DNA of 64,000 nucleotides from Pseudomonadota bacterium (GTDB lineage Bacteria; Pseudomonadota; Gammaproteobacteria; Steroidobacterales; Steroidobacteraceae): positions 62,001 through 126,000 of the forward strand of contig JAFAEQ010000067.1 of assembly GCA_023423935.1 (NCBI GenBank), in the 5' to 3' direction. Shown piece after piece: positions 19,297-28,005 of this stretch. The notes beneath the pieces were generated by a model that saw only the letters and a list, made by a program, of their open reading frames with translations, made no database searches and was not told the origin of the DNA. The translations under genes and the position numbers were made by a program. Positions within the stretch are counted from its first letter, which is position 1, and each line of letters opens with the position of its first letter.

Positions 19297-20238
19297 TCAG
19301 GCCGTGATGGCCTTCGATCCGTTGCCGTTACCCTGTTCGACCAACCGCATGAAGAGCTCTTCGAGGCGATTGGACTTGTTGCGCATCGAGAGCACCTCGA
19401 TGCCGGCCTCGGACAGACGCGAGAAAATGTCGTTGAGGTTCTGGTCCTTGGAGACTTCGATCTCGAGCGTGTGATCGTCGGGCATCTGTACCTGATATCC
19501 CGGCAATGCCGGCGACGCCGCGATGGGATTACGCAGATTGAACACGAAGATCTCCGTCTGCAGTTTGCGCAGCACGCGGCTCATGCGATCGTTCTCGATG
19601 ATCCTGCCCTTATCGATGATGGCCACATGACGGCAGAGGTTCTCGGCCTCTTCCAGGTAATGCGTCGTGAGAATGATCGTCGTGCCGGCAGCGTTGATGT
19701 CGCGCATGAACGTCCACATGGAACGGCGCACTTCGATGTCCACACCTGCCGTCGGTTCATCGAGGATGAGAAGTCGCGGCTCGTGCATCAGCGCGCGGGC
19801 GATCATCAAGCGACGCTTCATGCCGCCGGAGAGACTGCGCGAGATCGCATTGCGCTTCTCCCATAGCTGCAGTGCATGCAGGTATTTCTCCAATCGCTGA
19901 TGCGCCACATGCCGCGGAATGCCATAGAAGCCTGCCTGATTCACCAGGATGGTGGTCACGGTCTCGAACTGGTTGAAGTTGATCTCCTGCGGCACGAGCC
20001 CGATGCAGGACTTCGCGATCGCCAGCTCCCTGTCGATGTCGTGTCCGAAGACCTCCACCTTGCCACCGGTCTTGTTGACCAGCGAGGTCACGATACCGAT
20101 GGCCGTGGTCTTGCCGGCCCCATTCGGGCCCAACAGCGCGAAGAAATCGCCCTCCTCGACATCCAGATCGATGCCTTTGAGCGCCTGAACGCCGTTCTTG
20201 TAGGTCTTCGTGAGTTGTCGAAACGACAGGGCTTTCAT
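19297..20238 (-). CDS. ABC transporter ATPase (YadG-like)
   Basis: 313 aa from the ATG at 20238, giving MKALSFRQLTKTYKNG; the reading frame is open further upstream but without homologous features. Walker A is GPNGAGKTTA (~42-51), the signature is LSGGMKRRLMIARAL and Walker B is LLILDEPTAGVD. The C-terminal ~70 residues form the usual ABC-2 accessory domain. It pairs with the permease gene just downstream. Confidence 0.92.
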   Translation of the reverse strand: MKALSFRQLTKTYKNGVQALKGIDLDVEEGDFFALLGPNGAGKTTAIGIVTSLVNKTGGKVEVFGHDIDRELAIAKSCIGLVPQEINFNQFETVTTILVNQAGFYGIPRHVAHQRLEKYLHALQLWEKRNAISRSLSGGMKRRLMIARALMHEPRLLILDEPTAGVDIEVRRSMWTFMRDINAAGTTIILTTHYLEEAENLCRHVAIIDKGRIIENDRMSRVLRKLQTEIFVFNLRNPIAASPALPGYQVQMPDDHTLEIEVSKDQNLNDIFSRLSEAGIEVLSMRNKSNRLEELFMRLVEQGNGNGSKAITA

Positions 20239-20457
20239 GAATTCCGATTCAGTCAGCGGATGGAATGGCCTGCATTCTAACGCGGGCACCTGGGCGCTCC
20301 CGGACCGTATTACGGCTGCTTCGGAAAGAACTTCTTTCTGCAAATGCTGCGATTGCCGGTTCCTTACAAATTCCCAGTGCCCGGCGCCCGCGTCTCGCCT
20401 ACGGTCCGTTCCGGTGGCATCATGCGTTTCCCGCCGGCGGCAGCACTGCAAGCCTTT

Positions 20458-22095
20458 ATGTACGCGAGCTTTTTTGGCCTGAGCGAAAAGCCGTTCGCCA
20501 TCACCCCCGACCCCCGCTATCTTTTCATGAGCGAGCGGCATGCGGAGGCGTTGGCGCACCTGCTGTACGGCATCACCGAGTCCGGCGGTTTCATTCAGCT
20601 GACGGGCGAAGTGGGCACCGGCAAGACAACTGTGGTGCGCTCGTTGCTGGAACGCATGCCGGGACACGCCGACGTCGCAGTGATCCTCAATCCTCAGCTG
20701 ACGCCGCTTCAGTTCGTGTTGACGATCTGCGAAGAGCTGGGAATGTTCGTGCGTGACGAGGACGCCGACAGCCTGAAGGATCTCATCGATCTTCTGAACC
20801 GGCGTTTGCTCGATGCGCATGCCAAGGGACGCCGGGTCGTGGTCATCGTCGATGAGGCGCAGAACCTCACGCCCGAGACGCTCGAACAGGTGCGGCTGCT
20901 CACGAACCTGGAAACGGCATCGCAAAAGCTTTTGCAGATCATCCTGATCGGCCAGCCCGAACTGCGTGAAGTACTCGATCGTGTCGAACTGCGTCAGCTC
21001 GCACAACGCATCACAGGCCGTTATCACCTGGATCCGTTATCGAGGAGCGAGACGGCTTCCTATGTAAATCATCGCTTGAGAGTCGCAGGCGCGAATGGAG
21101 AGATCTTCACACCCACTGCGCTTCGCGAAGTCCATCGGCTGAGCAAGGGCATCCCGCGCATCATCAACGTGATTTGCGATCGCGCACTCCTCGGCGCTTT
21201 CACGCTCGAGACGCATCGCGTCGGACCCTCGATGGTTCGCGCAGCTGCAAGTGAAGTCTACGGACGCAACTTCTCCGCACCCTGGATGAAGACAGCGGTG
21301 AGCATGGCAGCAGTTGCGGCACTCGCGATTCTGTCGACGGGCGTGTGGCTGCTGCTGCACTCGCAGCCGGCAACGACAGCGCCGGTCGCACAGATCGAGA
21401 CCACAGCGCCTGCGCCTGTCGTGCCCGAAGCGGCGCCTGCGCCGCAGCCCGCGCCGCCGCAGGTCCAGGACGTCGCAGATCTGTTGCGCGATCACCCCGA
21501 CCAGACCACCACCGAGTCAGCCTTTGCGCAGATCTTCAATCTGTGGGGAGGCAAGTTCGATCCGACTGCCGGACGCCCCTGCGATCAAGCCCTGCGCCAG
21601 GGCCTCGAGTGCGTCTATCAACAAGGCTCGTGGGGCCAGCTGCGTACACTCAATCGGCCGGCCATCCTCACGCTCATCGATGATGCCGGCAATGCGCATC
21701 AGGTCACCGTCTCGGGATTGAACGATGGCAATGCGCGCATCGGTCTCGGAGATTCGCAGCAGGAAGTGTCGATCGCGTCGATCTCACGCTTCTGGTACGG
21801 CGACTATCTGGTGCTCTGGCGGCCGCAGGTCGCATCGCCTCGCGCATTGTCAGCAGGCATGCAGGGAGATGGCGTGCGCTGGCTGCGCCGCAGTCTGAAT
21901 TCGCTGCAGGGCCGCGCGAACGCACCTGCCAACGACTACTTCGATGCCGAGCTCGTGAGAATGGTCGAAGAGTTTCAGCGACGGCATCGACTCAACGTCG
22001 ATGGTGTCGCGGGCGTTCAGACGCAGATCGTTTTGGACACATTGAGCAGCAACGACGGCAGCCCGCAACTGCTTGCGCAGACGAGCGGCGGCTGA
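20458..22095 (+). CDS. gspA: GspA/ExeA-like AAA ATPase with peptidoglycan-binding domain
   Basis: 545 aa from the ATG giving MYASFFGLSEKPFAITPDP, the canonical ExeA start. The AAA domain carries Walker A GEVGTGKTTVVRSLLE (~49-64) and Walker B VVVIVDEAQNL (~127-137). One membrane helix lies at ~283-300, followed by a Pro/Ala-rich linker. The C-terminus (~470-540) is a peptidoglycan-binding domain (RWLRRSLNSLQ...FQRRHRLNVDGVAGVQT). GspA with GspB remodels peptidoglycan to let the type II secretin assemble. No other gsp genes are in the window. Confidence 0.9.
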   Translation: MYASFFGLSEKPFAITPDPRYLFMSERHAEALAHLLYGITESGGFIQLTGEVGTGKTTVVRSLLERMPGHADVAVILNPQLTPLQFVLTICEELGMFVRDEDADSLKDLIDLLNRRLLDAHAKGRRVVVIVDEAQNLTPETLEQVRLLTNLETASQKLLQIILIGQPELREVLDRVELRQLAQRITGRYHLDPLSRSETASYVNHRLRVAGANGEIFTPTALREVHRLSKGIPRIINVICDRALLGAFTLETHRVGPSMVRAAASEVYGRNFSAPWMKTAVSMAAVAALAILSTGVWLLLHSQPATTAPVAQIETTAPAPVVPEAAPAPQPAPPQVQDVADLLRDHPDQTTTESAFAQIFNLWGGKFDPTAGRPCDQALRQGLECVYQQGSWGQLRTLNRPAILTLIDDAGNAHQVTVSGLNDGNARIGLGDSQQEVSIASISRFWYGDYLVLWRPQVASPRALSAGMQGDGVRWLRRSLNSLQGRANAPANDYFDAELVRMVEEFQRRHRLNVDGVAGVQTQIVLDTLSSNDGSPQLLAQTSGG

Positions 22096-22119
22096 CGGCA
22101 CGGAGCCCGAGTCAAGCGA

Positions 22120-22869
22120 ATGAGCTTCATCCTCGATGCATTGAAGAAATCCGAGAACGAACGTCAGCGCACGATCGGCCCTTCGCTTGCCGATGCGCCG
22201 ATCCGTCGCGTTCCGAACGACAAACCCTGGTGGGCCATCGGCATCGGCGTGTTGCTGATCGTGAATCTGGCCGTGCTGGTGTTTGCGCTGACGCGCAACA
22301 AAGCGCCGGCTGCTATCCCTGCAACACCTCCTGCAGTTGAAATGCCCGCTCAGCCTGCAGCTTCGGCCCCGACACCGGCTCCAAGGGTTGCTCCGGTTAC
22401 TCGTACCACGAGCAGCAATCCCTCCGTCCGATCGCTGGCCGAGGAGGCCGACGTCGGTTATCCGGGCAGCGAGCGCACCGCCATCGATCCGGATCTCGAT
22501 CCGGACGTGTATCCGCTGGATCGGCCCGATCTATCCGCGGCGGCGCGTGTTCCCGAAGGTCCGCCCAAAGTGCGTCCAATCGACCCGCCGAGCGTGCAGC
22601 CGCTCGCGCCACAACGATCGATGCCCGCGGAACCGAGCGAGGCATTGCCCACTGCGACGGCATTGATTGCCGGCGGCACGCCGTTGCCGGAGATGCGGCT
22701 CGACATTCATGTGTACTCGAACACGCCCGCCGATCGCTTCGTGTTCATCAACATGCGCAAGTACGCCGAAGGCCAGGTGATTGCGGAAGGGCCTACGGTG
22801 GAGCGAGTAACGCCGGAGGGTGCGGTGCTCAACTATCAGGGCACGCGCTTTCTGCTGCCGCGGCAGTAG
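22120..22869 (+). CDS. gspB: General secretion pathway protein B
   Basis: 249 aa. It opens with the typical MSFILDALKKSENERQR segment, followed by a membrane helix (WWAIGIGVLLIVNLAVLVF, ~36-56). A long Pro/Ala-rich linker leads to a C-terminal ~65-residue GspB domain (MRLDIHVYSNTPADRFVFINMRKYAEG... in two parts). It is the periplasmic partner of GspA, 24 nt downstream in the same operon. It converges on the sugar-transferase gene with a 6-nt gap. Confidence 0.9.
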   Translation: MSFILDALKKSENERQRTIGPSLADAPIRRVPNDKPWWAIGIGVLLIVNLAVLVFALTRNKAPAAIPATPPAVEMPAQPAASAPTPAPRVAPVTRTTSSNPSVRSLAEEADVGYPGSERTAIDPDLDPDVYPLDRPDLSAAARVPEGPPKVRPIDPPSVQPLAPQRSMPAEPSEALPTATALIAGGTPLPEMRLDIHVYSNTPADRFVFINMRKYAEGQVIAEGPTVERVTPEGAVLNYQGTRFLLPRQ

Positions 22870-22875
22870 CGGCCT

Positions 22876-24366
22876 TCAATAAGCGTTCTCTCGCTTCAGG
22901 ACCAGCCAGAGCGTCTTGAAGATGATGGTCACATCGAGCCACAGTGACCAGCGCCGCAAATACTCGAGGTCATAGCGCACTCGCTGCTCCATCTTGTCGA
23001 GCGTGTCGGTCTCGCCGCGGAATCCATGCACCTGCGCCCAGCCAGTGATCCCCGGCCGCACTTTGTGGCGGATCATGTAGCCGCTGATGATCTTGCGATA
23101 CTGCTCGTTGTGCGCCACCGCGTGCGGACGCGGGCCAACGAAGCTCATCGTGCCGAACAGCACATTGAAGATCTGCGGCAGCTCATCGAGTGATGTCTTG
23201 CGCAGAAACGCACCGATGGGAGTAATGCGTTTGTCGCCACGCGTCGCCTGCACGACGTTGCCTTCGTTTTCGCAGACGGTCATCGAACGGAACTTGAAGA
23301 CGACGATCTGCTGGCCATTCAGACCATAGCGCTTCTGCTTGAAGATGACCGGTCCACGGGAACTCACACGCACAGCCAGCGCGATCGTCAACAGCACAGG
23401 CGCAAGCAGCCCGATCGCCATCAACGCCAACACCACATCCAGCACGCGCTTGCGTACTCCGCACAGACCCTGAAACGGCGTTTCAGTGACGGAAAGCGCC
23501 GGCATACCGTTGATGTCGAGCAGGCGCGGCTGCACGACATCGAACGAGAACATATCGGGGACGAAATACACGGAAGCGGTCGTATCGCGCAGCGCAGTGA
23601 GCAACTCCTGAATACGCGATGCGTTCGAGATCGGCACGGCCAGATAGACACTATGAATGCCGTGATCGCGCACATACTGCGCCAGCTCACTCACGTGACC
23701 TTTCAGTTGCGATAGCCCCGGGCCGCTCAACCGCGTCACGTCACGAAAATCGAAATAGCCCATGAACTGACTGGCGCACGCCCGCTTCTGCATGCGCCGC
23801 ACGAACTCGACGCCGACCTCGTTGACGCCCACCACGATGTGGCGGTGGCCGGTATATGCGGACGCGCTCATCCAACGCGCCAGCCGCACACTCGCCCAAT
23901 GCGCTCCGGCGAGATTGACGCCGGTTGCGATCACCCAGGTGGTGATCACTTCACTCGAGAACGCATGTTCGAGGCTCATTGCGACCGACAGGCCGAAGAG
24001 AATGGCTACGACCGTCGTCCATTCGGAAAGCGTCCGCAGCACCGACCTGGGCGCCGACTGAGGATCCGCGATCCATCGGTCGAAATTCGGCGGGCGCACC
24101 AACTGGGCAGTCATGAGCCCTGCCACGAGCATGAGCGCGAGATAGCCGGTGGACATCGGCTGATGAGCGAGCACCACCGATGCGATCAACGTGAATACGA
24201 CGACGACCGGATTGATCCAGGACTTGAGCAGCAACACGCTGCCCGGGTCGAGGGTGCCGGGTCGAACACCGCCCGCGAGCGCGGCCGCGAGCGGCGCACC
24301 GGCATCGCGGGCAGGCGAGAACTTGGGCGGCATCTGCCGAAGCAGATCGTCGGAAGCGCGAGACAT
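22876..24366 (-). CDS. Undecaprenyl-phosphate sugar phosphotransferase (WcaJ-type)
   Basis: 496 aa from the ATG at 24366, which has GAGAGGA 9 nt upstream; an ATG at 24375 leaves no spacing for that site. The N-terminal half has four membrane helices and a CoA-binding-like middle domain. The C-terminal ~190 residues are the bacterial sugar transferase domain: KRVLDVVLALMAIG, VIFKQKRYGLNG, VFKFRSM, and RPGITGWAQVHGFRG. It transfers glucose-1-phosphate (or a similar sugar) to undecaprenyl phosphate, the first step of exopolysaccharide synthesis. No glycosyltransferase genes accompany it. Confidence 0.9.
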   Translation of the reverse strand: MSRASDDLLRQMPPKFSPARDAGAPLAAALAGGVRPGTLDPGSVLLLKSWINPVVVVFTLIASVVLAHQPMSTGYLALMLVAGLMTAQLVRPPNFDRWIADPQSAPRSVLRTLSEWTTVVAILFGLSVAMSLEHAFSSEVITTWVIATGVNLAGAHWASVRLARWMSASAYTGHRHIVVGVNEVGVEFVRRMQKRACASQFMGYFDFRDVTRLSGPGLSQLKGHVSELAQYVRDHGIHSVYLAVPISNASRIQELLTALRDTTASVYFVPDMFSFDVVQPRLLDINGMPALSVTETPFQGLCGVRKRVLDVVLALMAIGLLAPVLLTIALAVRVSSRGPVIFKQKRYGLNGQQIVVFKFRSMTVCENEGNVVQATRGDKRITPIGAFLRKTSLDELPQIFNVLFGTMSFVGPRPHAVAHNEQYRKIISGYMIRHKVRPGITGWAQVHGFRGETDTLDKMEQRVRYDLEYLRRWSLWLDVTIIFKTLWLVLKRENAY

Positions 24367-24613
24367 TCGGACCATTCCTCTCTGGAGTGCGCCGCGATGA
24401 TGCCGACATAAAGGCGTCGAAACCTTGGCGCGGGTCGCGTTTTCGTAAGGGGACGACTGACGGTGTATGCAAGGCATATGCCTACAGTCAGTCTCGGGGA
24501 TTTGCCTACTCATCGACTCGGCACGCTGTGACAAAACGCCAGGAACGTGCACGCCAAGGTGAGCCATGCGCGGGGGTGGAGCGGCGGGGAAGTAGCAACA
24601 GAGGGCTGCTCTG

Positions 24614-24619
24614 TACAAT
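24614..24619 (+). promoter_or_regulatory. Candidate -10 box of the tetR-tolC-RND operon
   Basis: TACAAT, about 65 nt before the TetR start. The perfect palindrome at 24646-24662 lies just downstream of it, a position that would allow repression. Confidence 0.4.
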
Positions 24620-24645
24620 CCGCTGTTTTGGACTTCCATCCACCC

Positions 24646-24662
24646 GTTGACACGTTGTCAAC
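24646..24662. promoter_or_regulatory. Candidate TetR operator
   Basis: GTTGACACGTTGTCAAC is a perfect 7+3+7 inverted repeat, 21 nt before the TetR ATG and 26 nt past the candidate -10 box. The size and position suit autoregulation by the adjacent TetR-family protein; this is inferred. Confidence 0.6.
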
Positions 24663-24683
24663 GAGCAAACTAGCCTCCTGCGC

Positions 24684-25331
24684 ATGTCGTACATCGCCGA
24701 ACGTCGTCAGGAAGAGAAGGACCGCCGCCGCGCGGAGATCGTCGATGCCGCCGAGGAGCTCTATCGCGAGCTCGGTTGGGACGCGGTGACGATGGACAGC
24801 GTCGCGCGGCGCGCTCGCCTGAGCCGCGCGCTCGTGTACGTGTACTTCAAGGACAAGCGCGATCTGCATTTCGCCATCGCCGGACGCGCCATGCAGACCC
24901 TGCGCGATCGGTTCGAAGATGCGAGCGCACGCAATCGGCTGGGTCTCGACAAGGTGGTCAGCATCGGCCGCGCCTACATGGCGTTTGGCCAGGAATTTCC
25001 CCACTATTTCGACGCATGCGCGCGCCTCGAGATGCACGCGCCGGAAGGGTCCGAAACCAGCGCACGCGAATCCGCTCCGCTCGAGATCGGCAAGGCCGTG
25101 CACGCAATCGTCGAAGAGGCCCTCGCGGCCGGCCAGAGCGACGGCACGATTCGCCAGGATCTCGGCGATCTCGCAGTGACCTCGCGTGTGCTGTGGGGAT
25201 TCACCCATGGACTCATCCAGATCGCCATGACCAAGGGCCAGCCGCTCGCACAAGTGGGCATCAGCGTGCCGCAACTCACGCAACAGGCTATCGACCTTAT
25301 CCGTCACACCCTGGCGGGGCCCGAGGCCTGA
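24684..25331 (+). CDS. TetR/AcrR-family regulator of the efflux operon
   Basis: 215 aa. The N-terminal HTH is clear (RRAEIVDAAEELYRELGWDAVTMDSVARRARLSRALVYVYFKDK, residues ~14-58, given here as family hallmark). The C-terminal part is the ligand-binding helical domain. It is the first gene upstream of, and in the same direction as, the TolC-adaptor-RND set, 40 nt from tolC. It most likely represses this operon and is relieved by a pump substrate. The inducer is unknown. Confidence 0.9.
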   Translation: MSYIAERRQEEKDRRRAEIVDAAEELYRELGWDAVTMDSVARRARLSRALVYVYFKDKRDLHFAIAGRAMQTLRDRFEDASARNRLGLDKVVSIGRAYMAFGQEFPHYFDACARLEMHAPEGSETSARESAPLEIGKAVHAIVEEALAAGQSDGTIRQDLGDLAVTSRVLWGFTHGLIQIAMTKGQPLAQVGISVPQLTQQAIDLIRHTLAGPEA

Positions 25332-25347
25332 TCCGAGAGTCCATCCC

Positions 25348-25361
25348 TAGACAGGCGTCTA
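25348..25361. promoter_or_regulatory. Small palindrome between tetR and tolC
   Basis: TAGAC-AGGC-GTCTA lies in the 40-nt gap before the TolC gene. It may be a second operator or a processing hairpin. It does not resemble the operator at 24646. Confidence 0.3.
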
Positions 25362-25371
25362 ACTGATCAAC

Positions 25372-26805
25372 ATGCGAATGCAGTACATGAACCCCTGGGT
25401 GAGGCAGTGTGCGACGGTGTCTTTTGGGATTTGCCTGCTCGTCCTGGGCTCAGGTGAATCCAGAGCGCAGGCGAGCTTCGAGGAGAAGGTCCGCGAGTAC
25501 GTCGCCGAGGGACTGCGCAGCAATCTGGCGCTGCAGTCCGAAAACTTCGAAGTCGACAAGGCGGCGGCGGGCTTGAGTGAGGCACGCGCGCGCTTCTATC
25601 CGGAGCTGTCGTTCCAGACGCGCTACACGCGTGCGGAAGGCGGTCGTGAGATCGACATTCCGATTGGTTCGGCACTGAACTCGGTGTATTCGACGCTCAA
25701 TGAGATGCTGGTGGCGCAAGGCCAGGAACCGCGATTCCCGCAGATCGAAAATCAAACCGTCCCGTTCCTGCGCGAACGCGAGCAGGACACGCGGCTTTCC
25801 ATGCGTCAGCCGCTCTATGCGCCCGCGATTTCCGCCGCTGTTCGAGCACAGCGCGCGCTGCTCGATGCCAGCAACTTCCGCCGCATGGCGATCGCGCGAA
25901 CGCTGCGGCGTGACATCACTCTTGCGTATGTCGATTGGCTGAGCGCACGCAACTCCACCGAGATCGTGGCGGCGAGCGAGGCGTTGCTGCGTGAAAACGT
26001 GCGGGTGAACCAATCGCTGTTCGACAACGGCAAGACCACCGAAGATCAGTTGCTGCGGGCACGCGCCGAATTGCTCGCCGTCGAGCAGCAGAAGCGCGAG
26101 ATCCAGAACAGGACGACGCAGGCGCAGAGCTATTTCAATTTTCTGCTGAATCGCAACCTGCTCTCGTCCATCGATCCCGTGGAGGCGCCGGATGTCGCAT
26201 CCGATCGCGATGCCGCGCTCGAGACTCTCTGGGAACAGGCGCTGCAGAAGCGTCCGGAAGTGCCGCAGCTCGAACAGCTCGCGCGAGCGAGCGAAGAGCA
26301 GGTCAACGTCTCGCGCAGATCGCGCTGGCCCACGCTGGCACTCGGTCTGGACGCGGGCACGCAAGGCGAGGACTACCGCTTCGGCGCCGGCTACAACTTC
26401 GGAACGGCTTCGCTGATCTTCACCTGGAAAATATTCGACGGCGGCGGCGATGCGGCACGCGTGCGTCAGGCCCAGGCCTCGCAACGACAGGTCGTGCTGC
26501 GCCAGGAAGAGATCGCACAGCAGATCCGTCTGGAAGTGCAGCAGGCGTTCGATCGACTGCAGACGGCCCGCGATTCGCTCGCAACCGCAGCGGCCCGCGC
26601 CGAAGCAGCGCGTGCCGCATTTCGCATTGCAAGCCGAAAACGCGATGAAGGCGTCATCAATCAAGTGGAGTTCATCGATGCGCGCAGCACGCTCACGAGC
26701 GCAGAGCTCAACTACAGCCTGACGCGTTTCAGCGTGCTCGCGCGCCGCGCCGAGCTCGAATACGCAACCTCCGCCGGCGAGCTGCCGCTCGACCCCGGCA
26801 TCTGA
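25372..26805 (+). CDS. TolC-family outer-membrane efflux protein
   Basis: 477 aa with a signal peptide (FGICLLVLGSGESRAQA). Two long helical repeats fit the OEP fold: ..YVAEGLRSNLALQSENFEVDKAAAGLSEARARFYPEL.. and the second-half counterpart. The Asp/Asn-rich turn DNGKTTEDQLLRARAEL and the conserved FDGGGDAARVRQAQA are visible. It forms the trimeric outer-membrane channel of the tripartite pump. It is 48 nt upstream of the adaptor gene. Confidence 0.92.
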   Translation: MRMQYMNPWVRQCATVSFGICLLVLGSGESRAQASFEEKVREYVAEGLRSNLALQSENFEVDKAAAGLSEARARFYPELSFQTRYTRAEGGREIDIPIGSALNSVYSTLNEMLVAQGQEPRFPQIENQTVPFLREREQDTRLSMRQPLYAPAISAAVRAQRALLDASNFRRMAIARTLRRDITLAYVDWLSARNSTEIVAASEALLRENVRVNQSLFDNGKTTEDQLLRARAELLAVEQQKREIQNRTTQAQSYFNFLLNRNLLSSIDPVEAPDVASDRDAALETLWEQALQKRPEVPQLEQLARASEEQVNVSRRSRWPTLALGLDAGTQGEDYRFGAGYNFGTASLIFTWKIFDGGGDAARVRQAQASQRQVVLRQEEIAQQIRLEVQQAFDRLQTARDSLATAAARAEAARAAFRIASRKRDEGVINQVEFIDARSTLTSAELNYSLTRFSVLARRAELEYATSAGELPLDPGI

Positions 26806-26853
26806 CAAAGACATCGCAAGCACAGCCGCTTCGATTCGCGAAAGGGTCCGTCC

Positions 26854-28005
26854 ATGCGCATCGCACACCTCGTCGTTCTGGTCGCCGCTTTGGGTCTCGG
26901 CGCCTGCCATGGCAGCGCCGAAGACGCTCCGCCAGCTGCCACCGCAGTACGCGTAGCAACCGCTGTTGGCGGGCCGGCAGCACCCACGATCCATACGAAC
27001 GGTCTGCTGGTGAACAAGGATGAGATTCGTCTCGCGTTCAAGGTGGGCGGCGTGATTCGTCGCATCACGGTGCGCGAAGGCGAGCAGGTGCGCGAAGGTC
27101 AGAAGCTCGCCGAGATCGAACAGACCGAAGTGAATGCACAGGTGGAGCAGGCGCGCCAGGCACACGAAAAAGCCGTGCGCGACTTGCAGCGCGGCGAACG
27201 TCTCTACGCCGATCAGGTGATCAGTCTCGAGCAGCTCCAGGATCTGCGCACGCAAGCTGCGATGAGTGAGGCGGCGCTGAAGTCAGCGCAATTCAATTCG
27301 AACTACGCCGTGATCGTCGCACCTCGTGACGGCACGGTGCTTCGACGTCTCGCTGAAGAGCGTGAGCTCGTCGCTCCTGGCAATCCTGTGCTGGTCCTCG
27401 GGGCAATGGACAAGGGATATGTCGTGCGCGCCGGGATTGCGGATCGCGAGATCGTGCAGATTCGATTGAACGATGCGGCAAAGATCCGCCTGGACGCGCT
27501 TCCCAACGTCACGCTCGGCGGCAAGGTCACCGAGATCGCAAGCGCTGCCGATCCGACGAGCGGGCTGTTCAACATCGAAGTGCTTCTGGACACCACCGAC
27601 CATCCGCCGCTCAAGAGCGGTCTGGTCGCGAAGCTCAGCATCGTGCCGTCAACCGCCCGCGCAGGCGAACGCGTGTACGTTCCCGTATCGGCGATCGTCG
27701 AAGGCAACGGTCGCCTCGCGAGCGTTTATGTGCTCGACGATGAGCACGTACGCCGGCGGGAGGTCGAAGTCGCGTTCTTCGAAGACCAGTCCGTCGCGCT
27801 CGAATCGGGCGTTCGCATCGGCGAACAGATCGTGACGGATGGTGCGCTGTATCTCGAGGACGGCGAGCGCGTCAAAGTCCAACCGGCTGCAGACGAATCC
27901 TCGCGCGGATCGGAAGTTCAATCGACAGCCGCGAAGCACGGTGCCCTCGACCCGATGCTGCATCGGGATGCCCGTGGAGTCCGCAGCGCCGGAGCCACGT
28001 CGTGA
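26854..28005 (+). CDS. RND efflux periplasmic adaptor (lipoprotein)
   Basis: 383 aa with a lipobox (LGLGACHG, Cys ~19), so it is probably anchored in the inner membrane. The MFP layout is present: a lipoyl half-motif (KVGGVIRRITVREGEQVREGQKLAEIE), a helical hairpin (~85-130), the second lipoyl half (NYAVIVAPRDGTVLRRLAEERELV) and beta-barrel/membrane-proximal parts. It links TolC to the RND pump. Its stop overlaps the start of the pump gene by 4 nt. Confidence 0.92.
   Translation: MRIAHLVVLVAALGLGACHGSAEDAPPAATAVRVATAVGGPAAPTIHTNGLLVNKDEIRLAFKVGGVIRRITVREGEQVREGQKLAEIEQTEVNAQVEQARQAHEKAVRDLQRGERLYADQVISLEQLQDLRTQAAMSEAALKSAQFNSNYAVIVAPRDGTVLRRLAEERELVAPGNPVLVLGAMDKGYVVRAGIADREIVQIRLNDAAKIRLDALPNVTLGGKVTEIASAADPTSGLFNIEVLLDTTDHPPLKSGLVAKLSIVPSTARAGERVYVPVSAIVEGNGRLASVYVLDDEHVRRREVEVAFFEDQSVALESGVRIGEQIVTDGALYLEDGERVKVQPAADESSRGSEVQSTAAKHGALDPMLHRDARGVRSAGATS

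Noticed and set aside
20239..21027. Long N-terminal extension of the YadG-like ATPase
   Set aside because: The extension is antisense to gspA and its promoter region; the family starts at MKALSFRQL.
25450..27255. 601-codon open frame on the minus strand
   Set aside because: It lies opposite the TolC and adaptor genes, has no domain and reflects high-GC codon structure of the true genes.
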